Made by a program: the position numbers and the translations under genes
Assembly (NCBI RefSeq): GCF_011189575.1
Contig: NZ_PUJW01000001.1
Location: 1-64,000 of the forward strand
DNA from: Photorhabdus cinerea
GTDB taxonomy: Bacteria; Pseudomonadota; Gammaproteobacteria; Enterobacterales; Enterobacteriaceae
Reading direction: 5' to 3'
DNA length: 64,000 bases
Notes under the pieces: generated by a model
Database searches by the model: none
The model's input: only the letters and a program-made list of their open reading frames with translations
Told to the model about the DNA's origin: nothing
Shown: piece by piece, positions 18,719 through 27,563 of the stretch
Layout: every line of letters begins with the position of its first letter
Numbering within the stretch: the stretch's first letter is position 1

Positions 18719-19340
18719 AGTTGTTGGATTGGAAGTGGTTATTAATGATAAGACTATTCTTTCAGGAAGCAATTGTAATTTTCATGTTGGATTAAACCGT
18801 GTTGCTGGAGTTAATGGAGTGGGTAAAACGACTTTTCTTTCAAGTATTGCGGGTATGAATAAGGTTAAAAAAGGAATGGTTAACTTGATAAAAAAGGAGA
18901 AAAAATATCGATTTAATTTACAGAAACATGGTTTTTATGTCTCAGATAATGTTGATTTTTATAACTTTATTACTGGGATGGATGTGATAAAGCTATGCAA
19001 ACGTTATAGGAAAAATAATCTAAGACATCAATTAGATTACTATTTAAATGGTTTTGGCATATCTAAATATTCTGGTATTGAATATGGGCAAATGTCACTT
19101 GGCACAAAAAAGAAATTCTTATTGACCTCAGCTTTTATTACGGATGCGAATGTTTATATTTTTGACGAACCCACAAATGGCCTTGACTCAGATTCAATAA
19201 CATTTTTAATAGAATTGATGATTTCTCTTGCAGAAGAGAAAATTGTTATTTTTAGCTCACATGATGACAGCTTTTTGCAGGGATTAAACTTCACTACCTA
19301 TGAAATAAATGGTAATAAAATAATGCAGTATGGGGAATAA
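18711..19340 (+). CDS. ABC transporter ATP-binding protein
   Basis: 209 residues from ATG 18711, inside the end of the permease gene. Walker A is GVNGVGKTTF. The signature motif is MSLGTKKKF, so the usual LSGGQ reads SLGTK. Walker B with catalytic Glu is VYIFDEPTNGLD, and the H-loop region is VIFSSHDD. It powers the membrane protein before it. Such short ATPases with degenerate signatures are common in bacteriocin or lantibiotic immunity and export systems; that role is inference only. Confidence 0.88.
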   Translation: MLEVVGLEVVINDKTILSGSNCNFHVGLNRVAGVNGVGKTTFLSSIAGMNKVKKGMVNLIKKEKKYRFNLQKHGFYVSDNVDFYNFITGMDVIKLCKRYRKNNLRHQLDYYLNGFGISKYSGIEYGQMSLGTKKKFLLTSAFITDANVYIFDEPTNGLDSDSITFLIELMISLAEEKIVIFSSHDDSFLQGLNFTTYEINGNKIMQYGE

Positions 19341-19397
19341 AACATCCTGATTAGTAAGAATGTAGCGTTGTCCGAATGTAAAACAATGTCATTGTAG

Positions 19398-20120
19398 TTA
19401 AACCTCAGTAATTAATGGCAGTAATCCCAAATTCAACAACTGAATTTCAACATCATTGGCTTTATCAATATCATCCTGATTTTCGCCGTCAAAAATACCT
19501 TTTTTGGTGATAATTAATGTCCCCGGTTGCTCTTTATCATTGGCAATAGGCAAGATTTCAGCGGCCATTGGTAATAATGCGGGATCTATAACAAAGGGTA
19601 AATAAATCATCCACCCAGCACTCAGCCTGTCGGGGAATACCTGATTTTGCTTCAAGGTATAACCGTTAGTTTCTACCATAATGTAGGGAGCATTACGGCT
19701 GAGAACTAAAAAGGTAATAAAATCAATTAACCGTGAAAACTGAAAATCTTTTTCGTCAATCTTAAGCTTTATTGTTAGCTTAATTTGCCCCAGTTTATCA
19801 ATACGATAGTTCTCATAAAATAGGGAACAGGCAAGGTCATCAACTTCACCATCCCAGATTTGTTTTCCTATAAAAGGAAAATCTTCTTTGTAACTTTCTT
19901 CAAACACCTGAACCGCTTTTTCTGTCGGGTGGCCGCCTTCAAAAACAAGGTGTTCCAATGCTTCCTTACGAGTATGACCTGTCAAATACCAGTTTTTTTG
20001 ACGCCCGAAGAGTTGGTCAATCTGTTGTGTTATCTTATACAAATCAGCCAGTGCCACTTGAGGAGTCAAAGATTCTTTCAGGTCAAAATACAACTTTATT
20101 TTTGTCGATAAAATAGCCAT
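19398..20120 (-). CDS. Imm52-type immunity protein, copy 2
   Basis: 240 residues, the last gene of a four-gene minus-strand group (helper, Tox-REase-5 nuclease, two immunity genes). It is nearly identical to the preceding gene, especially in the C-terminal half (SRLIDFITFLVLSR, GTLIITK.GIFDGENQDD, LGLLPLITEV), and more varied in the first 110 residues. The family call to Imm52 comes from its pairing with a Tox-REase-5 domain and recalled family features. It probably neutralises the nuclease or a variant of it in the cytoplasm. Confidence 0.68.
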   Translation of the reverse strand: MAILSTKIKLYFDLKESLTPQVALADLYKITQQIDQLFGRQKNWYLTGHTRKEALEHLVFEGGHPTEKAVQVFEESYKEDFPFIGKQIWDGEVDDLACSLFYENYRIDKLGQIKLTIKLKIDEKDFQFSRLIDFITFLVLSRNAPYIMVETNGYTLKQNQVFPDRLSAGWMIYLPFVIDPALLPMAAEILPIANDKEQPGTLIITKKGIFDGENQDDIDKANDVEIQLLNLGLLPLITEV

Positions 20121-20180
20121 TTATTACCTCGCATTATCCAAATAAAGGGGTGTGAAATACCGCCCTGATAAGGGCAGCGA

Positions 20181-20903
20181 TTAAACCTCAGTAATTAATG
20201 GCAGTAATCCCAAATTCAACAACTGAATTTCAATATCATTGGCTTTATCAATATCATCCTGATTTTCGCCGTCAAAAATGCCTTGTTTGGTGATAATTAA
20301 TGTCCCCAATTGCGCTTTATCATTGGCAATAGGTAAGATTTCAGTGGCCATTGGTAATAATGCGGGGTCTATAACAAAGGGTAAATAAATCATCCATCCT
20401 GCACTCAGTCTGTCGGGGAATACTTGATTTTTCTTCAAGGTATAACCGTTAGTTTCTACCATAATGTAGGGGGCATCACGGCTGAGAACTAAAAAGGTAA
20501 TAAAATCAATTAACCGTGAAAATTGAAACTCTTTTTCGTCGATATTAAGATCTATTGTTATCTCAGTTTGTCCTAACCTGTCACTACGATAGTTCTCATA
20601 AAATAGGGAACAGGCAAGATCGTCATCTTCACCATCCCAAATACTTTTTCCTATAAAAGGGAAATTTTCTTTGTAATTTTTTTCGAATACCTGAACTGCT
20701 TTTTTCGTTGGATGCTGTCCTTCAAAAACAGGATGCTCTAATGCTTCCTTACGAGTGTGTCCAGTCAAAAACCAGGTTTTATGACGGCTAAAAAAGTGAT
20801 CGATTTGTTGAGTAATTCGATACAAATCAACCAATACTATTTCGGGAGTTAAGGGTTTTTGCAGGTCAAAATACAACTTTATTTCTGGTGATAAAATAGC
20901 CAT
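20181..20903 (-). CDS. Imm52-type immunity protein, copy 1 (adjacent to effector)
   Basis: 240 residues, starting 13 bases after the effector stop, so it is the likely cognate immunity. It shares most residues with copy 2. Differences concentrate in the N-terminal half (for example DHFFSRHKTWF against DQLFGRQKNWY), which may set toxin specificity. Even the 5' flank (ATTATCCAAATAAAGGGGTGTGAAATAC in copy 2, similar here) is duplicated, pointing to a recent tandem duplication of gene plus flank. Confidence 0.7.
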   Translation of the reverse strand: MAILSPEIKLYFDLQKPLTPEIVLVDLYRITQQIDHFFSRHKTWFLTGHTRKEALEHPVFEGQHPTKKAVQVFEKNYKENFPFIGKSIWDGEDDDLACSLFYENYRSDRLGQTEITIDLNIDEKEFQFSRLIDFITFLVLSRDAPYIMVETNGYTLKKNQVFPDRLSAGWMIYLPFVIDPALLPMATEILPIANDKAQLGTLIITKQGIFDGENQDDIDKANDIEIQLLNLGLLPLITEV

Positions 20904-20916
20904 TTATTGCCTCGCA

Positions 20917-21525
20917 CTATCCAAGTAAAGGGGTATGAAATACTTTAATGTTGTGGAATTCAGAAAATTCCTGTGAATAATAACCGGCGCTTACAGGTTC
21001 CATAAAATGCCAATGGGAACGTGGAATGCCGTTCAATGAGGTACATACGTTTTGCTGTCGCCTTCCTTGATCTTTGATGGGTTCATCTCCCGTCCACCAT
21101 CCCATCGGTTCTCCCTTCCTAAAAAACTGATCATATTTAGCTTTAGATTCCAGAAACAGACAGGCTTTTGGTCGCCAGCCATCAAAACTGACCCCCAGAC
21201 ATTCCCATACCTGTATGAGTTTTGCGTCAGGTTTGTAAACGGTTTTGGCTATCTGGAGTTGATAATCAAGGGTAACCTGTGAATATGAGCTGGTACTTTC
21301 CCAACTGGGACTCACTTTCTCAATGGCGGGGCAAGCCTTGCATTCTTCCCTTGTTGTACTGATCACATCCGTTCGGGCTTCCGCTTGCTCTTTTTCATCA
21401 TCCTTGTCTTTTGTCATTTCCGTAACGCCGAGGCCAACACCAACGCCAACCAATATGCCCGTAAGGGCTGATGCTGCATATTCAGCGGCAGTCAGAGCGA
21501 CCGGAACTACCAGAGGTAAAGGCAT
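20917..21525 (-). CDS. Tox-REase-5 domain nuclease, probable T6SS effector
   Basis: 202 residues. A Gly/Val/Ala-rich hydrophobic segment occupies about residues 5-36. The C-terminal domain (about 60-200) resembles Tox-REase-5, the restriction-endonuclease-like fold found in Pseudomonas TseT. Likely catalytic residues are Asp115 (GVSFDGW) and the ExK pair Glu126/Lys128 (FLESKAKYD), with conserved HWHFMEPV near 173. The predicted activity is DNA cleavage in rival cells. The upstream helper gene and downstream immunity genes fit a type VI secretion effector module, but no VgrG or PAAR gene is in the window. Confidence 0.78.
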   Translation of the reverse strand: MPLPLVVPVALTAAEYAASALTGILVGVGVGLGVTEMTKDKDDEKEQAEARTDVISTTREECKACPAIEKVSPSWESTSSYSQVTLDYQLQIAKTVYKPDAKLIQVWECLGVSFDGWRPKACLFLESKAKYDQFFRKGEPMGWWTGDEPIKDQGRRQQNVCTSLNGIPRSHWHFMEPVSAGYYSQEFSEFHNIKVFHTPLLG

Positions 21526-21526
21526 G

Positions 21527-21874
21527 TTAATTGCTCCTTTTCAACAAGTTATCTATTATTCTCAAGATATCTTTGTATTGTTGTTCCGGGTTTTCCCCTG
21601 CTTCAAGGGCATTTTTGATTTCTGGTACACCGTGGAAGTTACGATTAAATGCTGTTAAATAAAGGTATGAGTTAATCAGCTTTTTATCTTTAAAGCCCAA
21701 GTCTTCGATTAAATACCGATAGGCTTCTTTCAGTCGCTTATGCAAATTTTTCTCATCCTCATGCACAACCAAATCGGCATGTTCTGACAAAATGCATTGC
21801 CTGATTTTTTCAATATAAGTATTGTCCTCTATATCAATGATTTTATCGAATTGTTCCTGAGTCAGTATAATCAT
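21527..21874 (-). CDS. Small helical protein upstream of effector, possible T6SS co-chaperone
   Basis: 115 residues, mostly helical by composition, ending two bases before the effector start. Its layout (acidic N-terminus TQEQFDKI, a central KRLKEAYRYLIEDLG, then INSYLYLTAFNRNFHG) resembles short helper proteins next to T6SS effectors, such as the co-chaperone encoded upstream of Pseudomonas tseT. That resemblance is recalled and weak. The role is inferred mainly from position. Confidence 0.5.
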   Translation of the reverse strand: MIILTQEQFDKIIDIEDNTYIEKIRQCILSEHADLVVHEDEKNLHKRLKEAYRYLIEDLGFKDKKLINSYLYLTAFNRNFHGVPEIKNALEAGENPEQQYKDILRIIDNLLKRSN

Positions 21875-22139
21875 GGCATCACCCCTTAACTCATAAGCTA
21901 CTATTACCTATATTGGGTCTTCTATCTGTGTTAAATTCAGACGAAACGATCGCGATGGAAGCAATCATACTGTTTTTTAATCAATTAAGGCAATGAAATC
22001 ATTCGACGTTGAAAAGAGCCAATAACGATTGGCTTCATGAAAAATGCGCAGATTATTTGTAGCGTATTTAAGGTTCGGGTATACTGCTTTCCCGTCCTGT
22101 TGTATCCATCATCTTTAAACCTAAACTTTCAGGTTCAGC

Positions 22140-23777
22140 ATGAAAACTAATTATATTTTTGTGACCGGCGGGGTCGTATCCTCTCTGGGTAAAGGCATTG
22201 CCGCAGCCTCTTTGGCCGCTATACTTGAAGCCCGTGGACTCAATGTCACTATTATGAAACTGGACCCGTACATCAATGTCGATCCAGGGACGATGAGCCC
22301 AATCCAGCATGGGGAAGTTTTCGTTACTGAAGACGGCGCTGAAACTGATCTCGATTTAGGTCACTACGAGCGTTTCATTCGTACTAAAATGACGCGTCGC
22401 AATAACTTCACTACTGGCCGAGTTTATTCCGAAGTTCTGCGTAAAGAGCGCCGTGGCGATTATTTGGGAGCGACCGTTCAGGTTATTCCTCACATCACCA
22501 ATGAAATCAAAGATCGCATCATCAGTGGCGGTGAAGGTCATGATGTGGTGCTGGTGGAAGTCGGTGGTACGGTCGGTGATATTGAATCCTTGCCATTCCT
22601 TGAAGCGATTCGTCAGATGGCGGTAGAAGTGGGTCGTGAACATACTTTATATTTGCACCTGACCCTTGTTCCTTATCTGGCAGCGGCTGGCGAAGTAAAA
22701 ACCAAGCCAACTCAACATTCTGTAAAAGAACTGCTTTCTATCGGTATTCAGCCAGATATTCTGATTTGCCGTTCAGATCGCGTCATTCCTGCTAACGAAC
22801 GTGCAAAAATTGCGCTTTTCTGTAATGTGCCGGGAAAAGCCGTTATCTCTCTGAAAGACGTTGATTCCATTTATAAAATCCCAGGGCTATTGAAATCTCA
22901 AGGATTAGATGATTATATTTGTAAACGATTCAGCCTCGATTGCGCGGAAGCAAATCTGTCCGAATGGGAGCAGGTCATTTACGAAGAAGCGAATCCTTCC
23001 GGTGAAGTGACTATCGGGATGGTTGGTAAGTATGTTGAACTGCCTGATGCTTATAAATCCGTGATTGAAGCGTTGAAACACGGTGGATTAAAAAATCGTT
23101 TGACTGTTAACATCAAGCTGATTGATTCGCAGGATGTTGAAACCCGTGGTGTCGAATTATTAAAGGGTTTGGATGCGATTCTGGTTCCAGGTGGTTTCGG
23201 TGGTCGTGGTGTGGAAGGCAAAATCATGACCGCCCGTTATGCCCGTGAGAACAAAATTCCTTATTTGGGAATTTGTCTCGGAATGCAAGTTGCATTAATT
23301 GAGTTCTCACGTCATGTTGCAGGCATGGAAAAAGCCAGTTCAACAGAATTCGAACCTGATTGCCGATTCCCGGTTGTTGGCCTTATCACCGAATGGCGTG
23401 ATGAGGATGGTAATTTAGAAGTGCGTAGCGAAGAGAGTGATTTCGGTGGAACGATGCGCGTGGGTGGTCAACCATGTCACCTGACGAAGGATAGCCTGGT
23501 TCGTACCTTATATGGTGCAGATACTATCATTGAACGCCATCGTCATCGTTATGAGGTTAATAACTTGCTGCTGAAACGCATTGAAGATGCTGGTCTGCGG
23601 GTAGCGGGTCGTTCAGTAGACAATAAATTAGTGGAAATTATTGAGATACCTGACCATCCTTGGTTCGTGGCTTGTCAATTCCATCCAGAATTTACGTCTA
23701 CTCCTCGTGACGGCCATCCGTTGTTTGCCGGTTTTGTAAAAGCCGCCGGTAAATATCAGAAAGGCCAGCTCAAATAA
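22140..23777 (+). CDS. pyrG: CTP synthase
   Basis: 545 residues, full length. It aminates UTP to CTP with glutamine or ammonia and ATP. The N-terminal amidoligase begins YIFVTGGVVSSLGKGI (P-loop) with DPYINVDPGTM. The C-terminal class I glutaminase has the oxyanion loop VPGGFGGRG, the Cys nucleophile in LGICLGMQ, and the His-Glu pair in CQFHPEF. eno follows, as in E. coli. Confidence 0.98.
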   Translation: MKTNYIFVTGGVVSSLGKGIAAASLAAILEARGLNVTIMKLDPYINVDPGTMSPIQHGEVFVTEDGAETDLDLGHYERFIRTKMTRRNNFTTGRVYSEVLRKERRGDYLGATVQVIPHITNEIKDRIISGGEGHDVVLVEVGGTVGDIESLPFLEAIRQMAVEVGREHTLYLHLTLVPYLAAAGEVKTKPTQHSVKELLSIGIQPDILICRSDRVIPANERAKIALFCNVPGKAVISLKDVDSIYKIPGLLKSQGLDDYICKRFSLDCAEANLSEWEQVIYEEANPSGEVTIGMVGKYVELPDAYKSVIEALKHGGLKNRLTVNIKLIDSQDVETRGVELLKGLDAILVPGGFGGRGVEGKIMTARYARENKIPYLGICLGMQVALIEFSRHVAGMEKASSTEFEPDCRFPVVGLITEWRDEDGNLEVRSEESDFGGTMRVGGQPCHLTKDSLVRTLYGADTIIERHRHRYEVNNLLLKRIEDAGLRVAGRSVDNKLVEIIEIPDHPWFVACQFHPEFTSTPRDGHPLFAGFVKAAGKYQKGQLK

Positions 23778-23784
23778 GATGTGC

Positions 23785-23819
23785 AGTAAGTGGTGGTATC
23801 AGATGTTCTGCCACTTACT
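23785..23819 (+). terminator. Hairpin between pyrG and eno
   Basis: A 9-bp inverted repeat AGTAAGTGG/CCACTTACT (23785-23793 with 23811-23819) lies in the 72-base pyrG-eno gap with no T run after it. It is more likely a partial terminator or mRNA processing or stability element than a strong terminator. Confidence 0.5.
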
Positions 23820-23849
23820 TGAAATATAACTTGTACTGAGGAAAACCTA

Positions 23850-25151
23850 ATGTCCAAAATCGTTAAAGTGATCGCTCGTGAAATCATCGACTCCCGTGGT
23901 AATCCAACCGTAGAAGCAGAAGTACATCTGGAAGGGGGCTTTGTTGGTTTAGCGGCTGCACCATCTGGTGCATCTACCGGTTCCCGCGAGGCGTTGGAAC
24001 TGCGTGATGGTGACAAATCCCGTTTTATGGGTAAAGGTGTACTGAAAGCTGTTGATGCAGTAAATGGACTGATTGCACAGGCAGTGACCGGCCAGGATGC
24101 AAAAGATCAGGCTAACATCGACAGAATCATGATCGATCTGGATGGTACCGAAAACAAATCTAAATTCGGTGCTAACGCGATTCTGGCGGTTTCTCTGGCT
24201 AACGCTAAAGCGGCTGCTGCTGCGAAAGGGATGCCATTGTATGAACACATTGCTGAACTGAATGGTACTCCGGGTAAATTCTCTATGCCGTTGCCGATGA
24301 TGAATATCATCAACGGTGGTGAGCATGCGGATAACAACGTTGATATCCAGGAGTTCATGATTCAGCCTATCGGTGCAAAAACGCTGAAAGAAGCGGTTCG
24401 TATCGGTTCTGAAGTGTTCCACAACTTGGCTAAAGTCTTGAAAGCAAAAGGCATGAGCACGGCTGTTGGTGACGAAGGTGGTTATGCACCTAATTTGGCG
24501 TCTAATGCTGCTGCTCTGGCGGCTATCAAGGAAGCGGTAGAACAAGCAGGTTATGTTCTGGGCAAAGATATCACTTTGGCTATGGATTGCGCCGCTTCTG
24601 AATTCTACAACTCAGAAACAGGTAACTATGAATTGAAAGGTGAAGGAAAAACTTTCACTTCTCAGGAGTTTACCCATTACCTGGAAGCGTTAACCAGAGA
24701 ATATCCAATCGTTTCCATCGAAGATGGCCTAAATGAATCTGACTGGGATGGCTTCGCTTACCAAACCAAAGTGTTGGGTGAAAAAATCCAGTTGGTTGGT
24801 GATGACTTATTCGTTACCAACACTAAGATCCTGAAAGAAGGCATTGAGAAAGGCATTGCTAACTCCATTTTGATCAAATTCAACCAGATCGGTTCTCTGA
24901 CAGAAACTCTGGCTGCTATCAAAATGGCAAAAGAAGCGGGTTATACCGCAGTGATCTCTCACCGTTCCGGTGAAACAGAAGATGCTACTATTGCTGATCT
25001 GGCAGTAGGTACCGCCGCTGGTCAAATCAAAACAGGTTCTATGAGCCGTTCTGATCGCGTTGCTAAATACAACCAATTGATCCGTATTGAAGAAGCTCTG
25101 GGTAACCGTGCTCCTTTCAGGGGCTTGAAAGAAGTAAAAGGTCAGGCTTAA
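23850..25151 (+). CDS. eno: Enolase
   Basis: 433 residues, full length. It converts 2-phosphoglycerate to phosphoenolpyruvate; in enterobacteria it is also part of the RNA degradosome. Motifs: IIDSRGNPTVE start, GDEGGYAPN, SIEDGLNESDW (metal ligands), LIKFNQIGSLTET, SHRSGETEDATIADLAV signature, and MSRSDRVAKYN. Codon use is strongly biased, as in highly expressed genes. GAGGAAAACC precedes ATG 23850. Confidence 0.98.
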   Translation: MSKIVKVIAREIIDSRGNPTVEAEVHLEGGFVGLAAAPSGASTGSREALELRDGDKSRFMGKGVLKAVDAVNGLIAQAVTGQDAKDQANIDRIMIDLDGTENKSKFGANAILAVSLANAKAAAAAKGMPLYEHIAELNGTPGKFSMPLPMMNIINGGEHADNNVDIQEFMIQPIGAKTLKEAVRIGSEVFHNLAKVLKAKGMSTAVGDEGGYAPNLASNAAALAAIKEAVEQAGYVLGKDITLAMDCAASEFYNSETGNYELKGEGKTFTSQEFTHYLEALTREYPIVSIEDGLNESDWDGFAYQTKVLGEKIQLVGDDLFVTNTKILKEGIEKGIANSILIKFNQIGSLTETLAAIKMAKEAGYTAVISHRSGETEDATIADLAVGTAAGQIKTGSMSRSDRVAKYNQLIRIEEALGNRAPFRGLKEVKGQA

Positions 25152-25172
25152 TCGAGTCGGTAATTAAGTAAT

Positions 25173-25192
25173 AGGAGGGGTAAAACCCTCCT
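25173..25192 (+). terminator. eno terminator
   Basis: AGGAGGG (25173-25179) pairs with CCCTCCT (25186-25192) around a GTAAAA loop, 20 bases after the eno stop, followed by TAAATATTTT. Confidence 0.7.
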
Positions 25193-25460
25193 TAAATATT
25201 TTGATAAATATGTTTTTTTTAAGAGGTTCGTTAACGTATTTAATGCGACTTGCAACATTTCTAAAAAATAACTAAACTTTCTGAATATTCTAGTATCTAT
25301 AAAAGAGCATTTCTGAGCAATTAAAGTTCATTTATGACCTTTTAATCGTTTTTCCATTCGGAAAATATTTGGCTGTACTTAGCGGGGTTTAACGTCCTAG
25401 TACAGCTATTTTTTAGTATTCCGCATCAGTGCGGACTCAGGGAAAAAGCTGTAATAATAT

Positions 25461-25585
25461 ATACCCAATGGATTTCAAGATGTATCGCGACGGCAAGGGA
25501 GCGAATCCCCGGGAGCATAGATAACTCTGTGACCGGGGTGAGTGAGTGCAGCTAACAAAGAGGCAACTTGAAAGATAACGGGTAT
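25461..25585 (+). repeat. ERIC (IRU) element, copy 2
   Basis: About 125 bases with ends ATACCCAATGGATTTCAAG and CAACTTGAAAGATAACGGGTAT, and core GGGAGCGAATCCCCGGG plus GACCGGGGTGAGTGAGTGCAG. It lies between eno and the Ner-like gene. Confidence 0.9.
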
Positions 25586-25653
25586 AAAAATATTAATCTG
25601 AAGAGAGTATGAATATAGCACCTTGAATAACCAAACTGAGAGGAGAAGAAGGA

Positions 25654-25866
25654 ATGATTGTACAAAACGACTGGCACCCAGCGGATATTATTGCAGGGCT
25701 TAAAAAACGGGGAACGTCGTTATCGGCTATTTCAAGAGAAGCGGGGCTTGCATCATCCACTTTATCAAATGCTTTACATCGTTCGTGGCCTAAGGGAGAG
25801 CAAATCATTGCTACCGCTTTAAATTGTGAGCCTTTCGAAATATGGCCAAGTAGATATTCTAAATGA
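25654..25866 (+). CDS. Ner/SfsB-like winged-helix regulator
   Basis: 70 residues from ATG 25654, with AGGAGAAGAAGGA before it. The sequence DWHPADIIAGLKKRG, SLSAISREAGLASSTLSNAL and EIWPSRY is typical of Ner (phage Mu repressor-like) and Nlp/SfsB proteins, which bind DNA through a short helix-turn-helix. It stands just upstream of two PAS4-LuxR genes on the opposite strand. A close paralog (47841-48092) stands next to the second LuxR cluster. Confidence 0.85.
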   Translation: MIVQNDWHPADIIAGLKKRGTSLSAISREAGLASSTLSNALHRSWPKGEQIIATALNCEPFEIWPSRYSK

Positions 25867-26246
25867 ATTAAAATAAACTTCTCGTAAAAAAGCAATGAGA
25901 AGGGATTAAATACCTGAAACTTTTTTTGTGTCTTTTGGAAAGCTTCAGGTATGATCATAAGATTAAAATAGCGTTATTACCAACTTGATGTTTGTCATAA
26001 TTAATTTTTATATATAAATTATTTAATCTTTTGTATTATGTCGATACTCCTCTCTCTCTATTTCTGCTGATTTCACGGATGTTTTGTATTTAATATATCT
26101 AATCCATGAGCAATTCGACTGATCATTAAAGGCACGAAAATCGCTTAAAGAGGTGTACGGACGTTTCTACACGCTGGGATGTGAGATGGGTTCTGCCAGG
26201 TCAGAACCCTAATAGCATATAGTGATGATAGTGATGTTGTGCATTG
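25867..26246. other. Intergenic region between Ner-like and LuxR genes
   Basis: The 3' ends of convergent genes meet here. A CTTCTC/GAGAAG inverted repeat lies near 25880-25903 just after the Ner-like gene, and the LuxR terminator hairpin is at 26188-26209. The middle is AT-rich with no supported gene. Confidence 0.5.
26188..26209 (-). terminator. Terminator-like hairpin after LuxR copy 1
   Basis: GGGTTCTG (26188-26195) pairs with CAGAACCC (26202-26209) about 40 bases beyond the stop of the minus-strand LuxR gene. The same hairpin follows LuxR copy 2. Confidence 0.6.
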
Positions 26247-26969
26247 TTATACCAGAGGTATATAGGGATTAGCGTTAATAAATCTGGTAGGTGCATAGTT
26301 ATCATACCCTTTACCCCTGCAATACTCTTTTAATTGACTTAATGAATTTATCCCTATTTTCTGATAAATAAATTGTAACCGACTTTGTACCGTTCTATAT
26401 GAAATACCTAATTTTTTAGCTATATCTTTGGCGCTGAGTGATTGCAACGAAAAAAATACGATATCGAACTCTCTATCTGTAAATAAATCAGTTGGGTTGC
26501 CAAGAGTTAATGAGTCAGGATGCTTGTTATTTTCGAAATGATACATGGAATAAATTTCTAGTTTTTTACCGTGCCCAACAACCCCGATGCATTTTCCGTC
26601 CTTCATTAGGGGGGTAATATCGACTAGGAACGGTTGGATCATTTTTTCTCTCCCGCCGTAAATGAAGGTGTTTAGTACGGGAATGGTTTTTTGGCTAGTC
26701 ATTACGTTTTTATCATTGGCTTGTATAATGTCTGAAAACTCAGCCCACGGCGCTGGACATTCACTATCAAGCCTACCTTCTATATTAAAGCCCTTGGGAA
26801 GGCCGCTGTAATACATCGTAATATCATTAGCGTAGACGAATCGAGATTCGTTGTCTTTTATAACCCAAAAATCGTTGCTGTTTTCCATGTACGATATAAA
26901 GGCATCAAAGCTTTTTGAACGAACATCCAGATCTTTATTTACAGAGAAACTCATACTTTCATTATTCAT
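26247..26969 (-). CDS. PAS4-LuxR solo regulator, copy A1
   Basis: 240 residues from the ATG at 26969, chosen because GGGTGA lies just before it and the paralog has the same arrangement; upstream ATGs at 26984 and 26981 add five residues. The N-terminal half is a PAS4-like sensor (DAFISYMENSNDFWVIKD, RFVYANDITMYY). The C-terminus is a GerE/LuxR helix-turn-helix (FTDREFDIVFF, SAKDIAKKLGISYRTVQSR). There is no acyl-homoserine-lactone-binding domain or neighbouring luxI, so it is a solo of the type abundant in Photorhabdus and thought to sense host-derived ligands. An 8-bp tandem repeat lies directly upstream. Confidence 0.88.
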   Translation of the reverse strand: MNNESMSFSVNKDLDVRSKSFDAFISYMENSNDFWVIKDNESRFVYANDITMYYSGLPKGFNIEGRLDSECPAPWAEFSDIIQANDKNVMTSQKTIPVLNTFIYGGREKMIQPFLVDITPLMKDGKCIGVVGHGKKLEIYSMYHFENNKHPDSLTLGNPTDLFTDREFDIVFFSLQSLSAKDIAKKLGISYRTVQSRLQFIYQKIGINSLSQLKEYCRGKGYDNYAPTRFINANPYIPLV

Positions 26970-26987
26970 AATTTCACCCATCATGAT

Positions 26988-27056
26988 TTAACTATTTAAC
27001 TATTTAACTATTTAACTATTTAACTATTTAACTATTTAACTATTTAACTATTTAAC
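26988..27056 (-). repeat. Octanucleotide tandem repeat upstream of LuxR copy A1
   Basis: Eight perfect tandem copies of TTAACTAT (26988-27051) plus a partial ninth (TTAAC). The tract begins four bases upstream of the first ATG of the minus-strand LuxR frame. The homologous position upstream of copy A2 has about one degenerate unit (AAACTATAAAAC). Perfect short tandem repeats of this kind change length by slipped-strand mispairing. Confidence 0.95.
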
Positions 27057-27505
27057 AGTAATAGCTTCCGTGTGAGGGTATCACTTTTACGACTCAATGG
27101 ATAATTATGTTTATGGATTTCAAACAATAGTCTCTGGAAAAACCGTTTTTTATAGTTTAAATGTATTAGTCTACTCTACGGTCAGCTAAGGGTTAAAAAA
27201 ATCTTCCCCATTAATGCCAGGTTTTAAAAACGTGAATATAACGAGATAAAAGCTTTTATATAAAAGGTGGATTTAACTTAATAAACGCCTTTTTCAGAAG
27301 GACAAAAAAGGGATAAAATGGTTAATGTGGCAGGATTTAAGCCCTATATAAAGAGTTCAAAAAGTAGATATTAAAAGTGGTAAAAAAAATCGTTAAAACT
27401 TTATACCGATTAAACTCAGGAGTTAACATCATGATTTTTAATAACTGTTTAAATGAGTTTGTCGTTGGTAACGAGAATTCAAATGGTCTTACTTATTAAG
27501 GTGCT

Positions 27506-27526
27506 GGGTTCTGCCAGGCAGAACCC
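27506..27526 (-). terminator. Terminator-like hairpin after LuxR copy A2
   Basis: Near-perfect palindrome GGGTTCTGCC-A-GGCAGAACCC, about 40 bases beyond the stop of the minus-strand LuxR copy A2, equivalent to 26188-26209. Confidence 0.6.
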
Positions 27527-27563
27527 CAATAGCATATAGTGATGATAATGATGTTGTGCATTG

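Larger units (their letters stand above)
25152..25653. other. Intergenic region after eno
   Basis: About 500 bases. It contains the eno terminator (25173-25192), an AT-rich stretch without a convincing frame (25200-25455), ERIC copy 2 (25461-25585) and the promoter and AGGAG-rich leader of the Ner-like gene. I see nothing else. Confidence 0.6.
26970..27563. other. Upstream region of LuxR copy A1 and 3' flank of copy A2
   Basis: It holds the 8-bp repeat tract (26988-27056), a segment of about 440 bases repeated beyond copy A2 near 28318-28800, and the terminator hairpin of copy A2 (27506-27526). No gene seen. Confidence 0.6.

Noticed and set aside
23949..24545. 198-codon minus-strand open frame inside eno
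   Set aside because: Antisense shadow of a highly biased housekeeping gene; no ribosome binding site and no recognisable family.
26988..27056. Possible CRISPR array
   Set aside because: The units are 8 bases in direct tandem without spacers, so this is a simple sequence repeat. No other repeat-spacer pattern was seen in the window.
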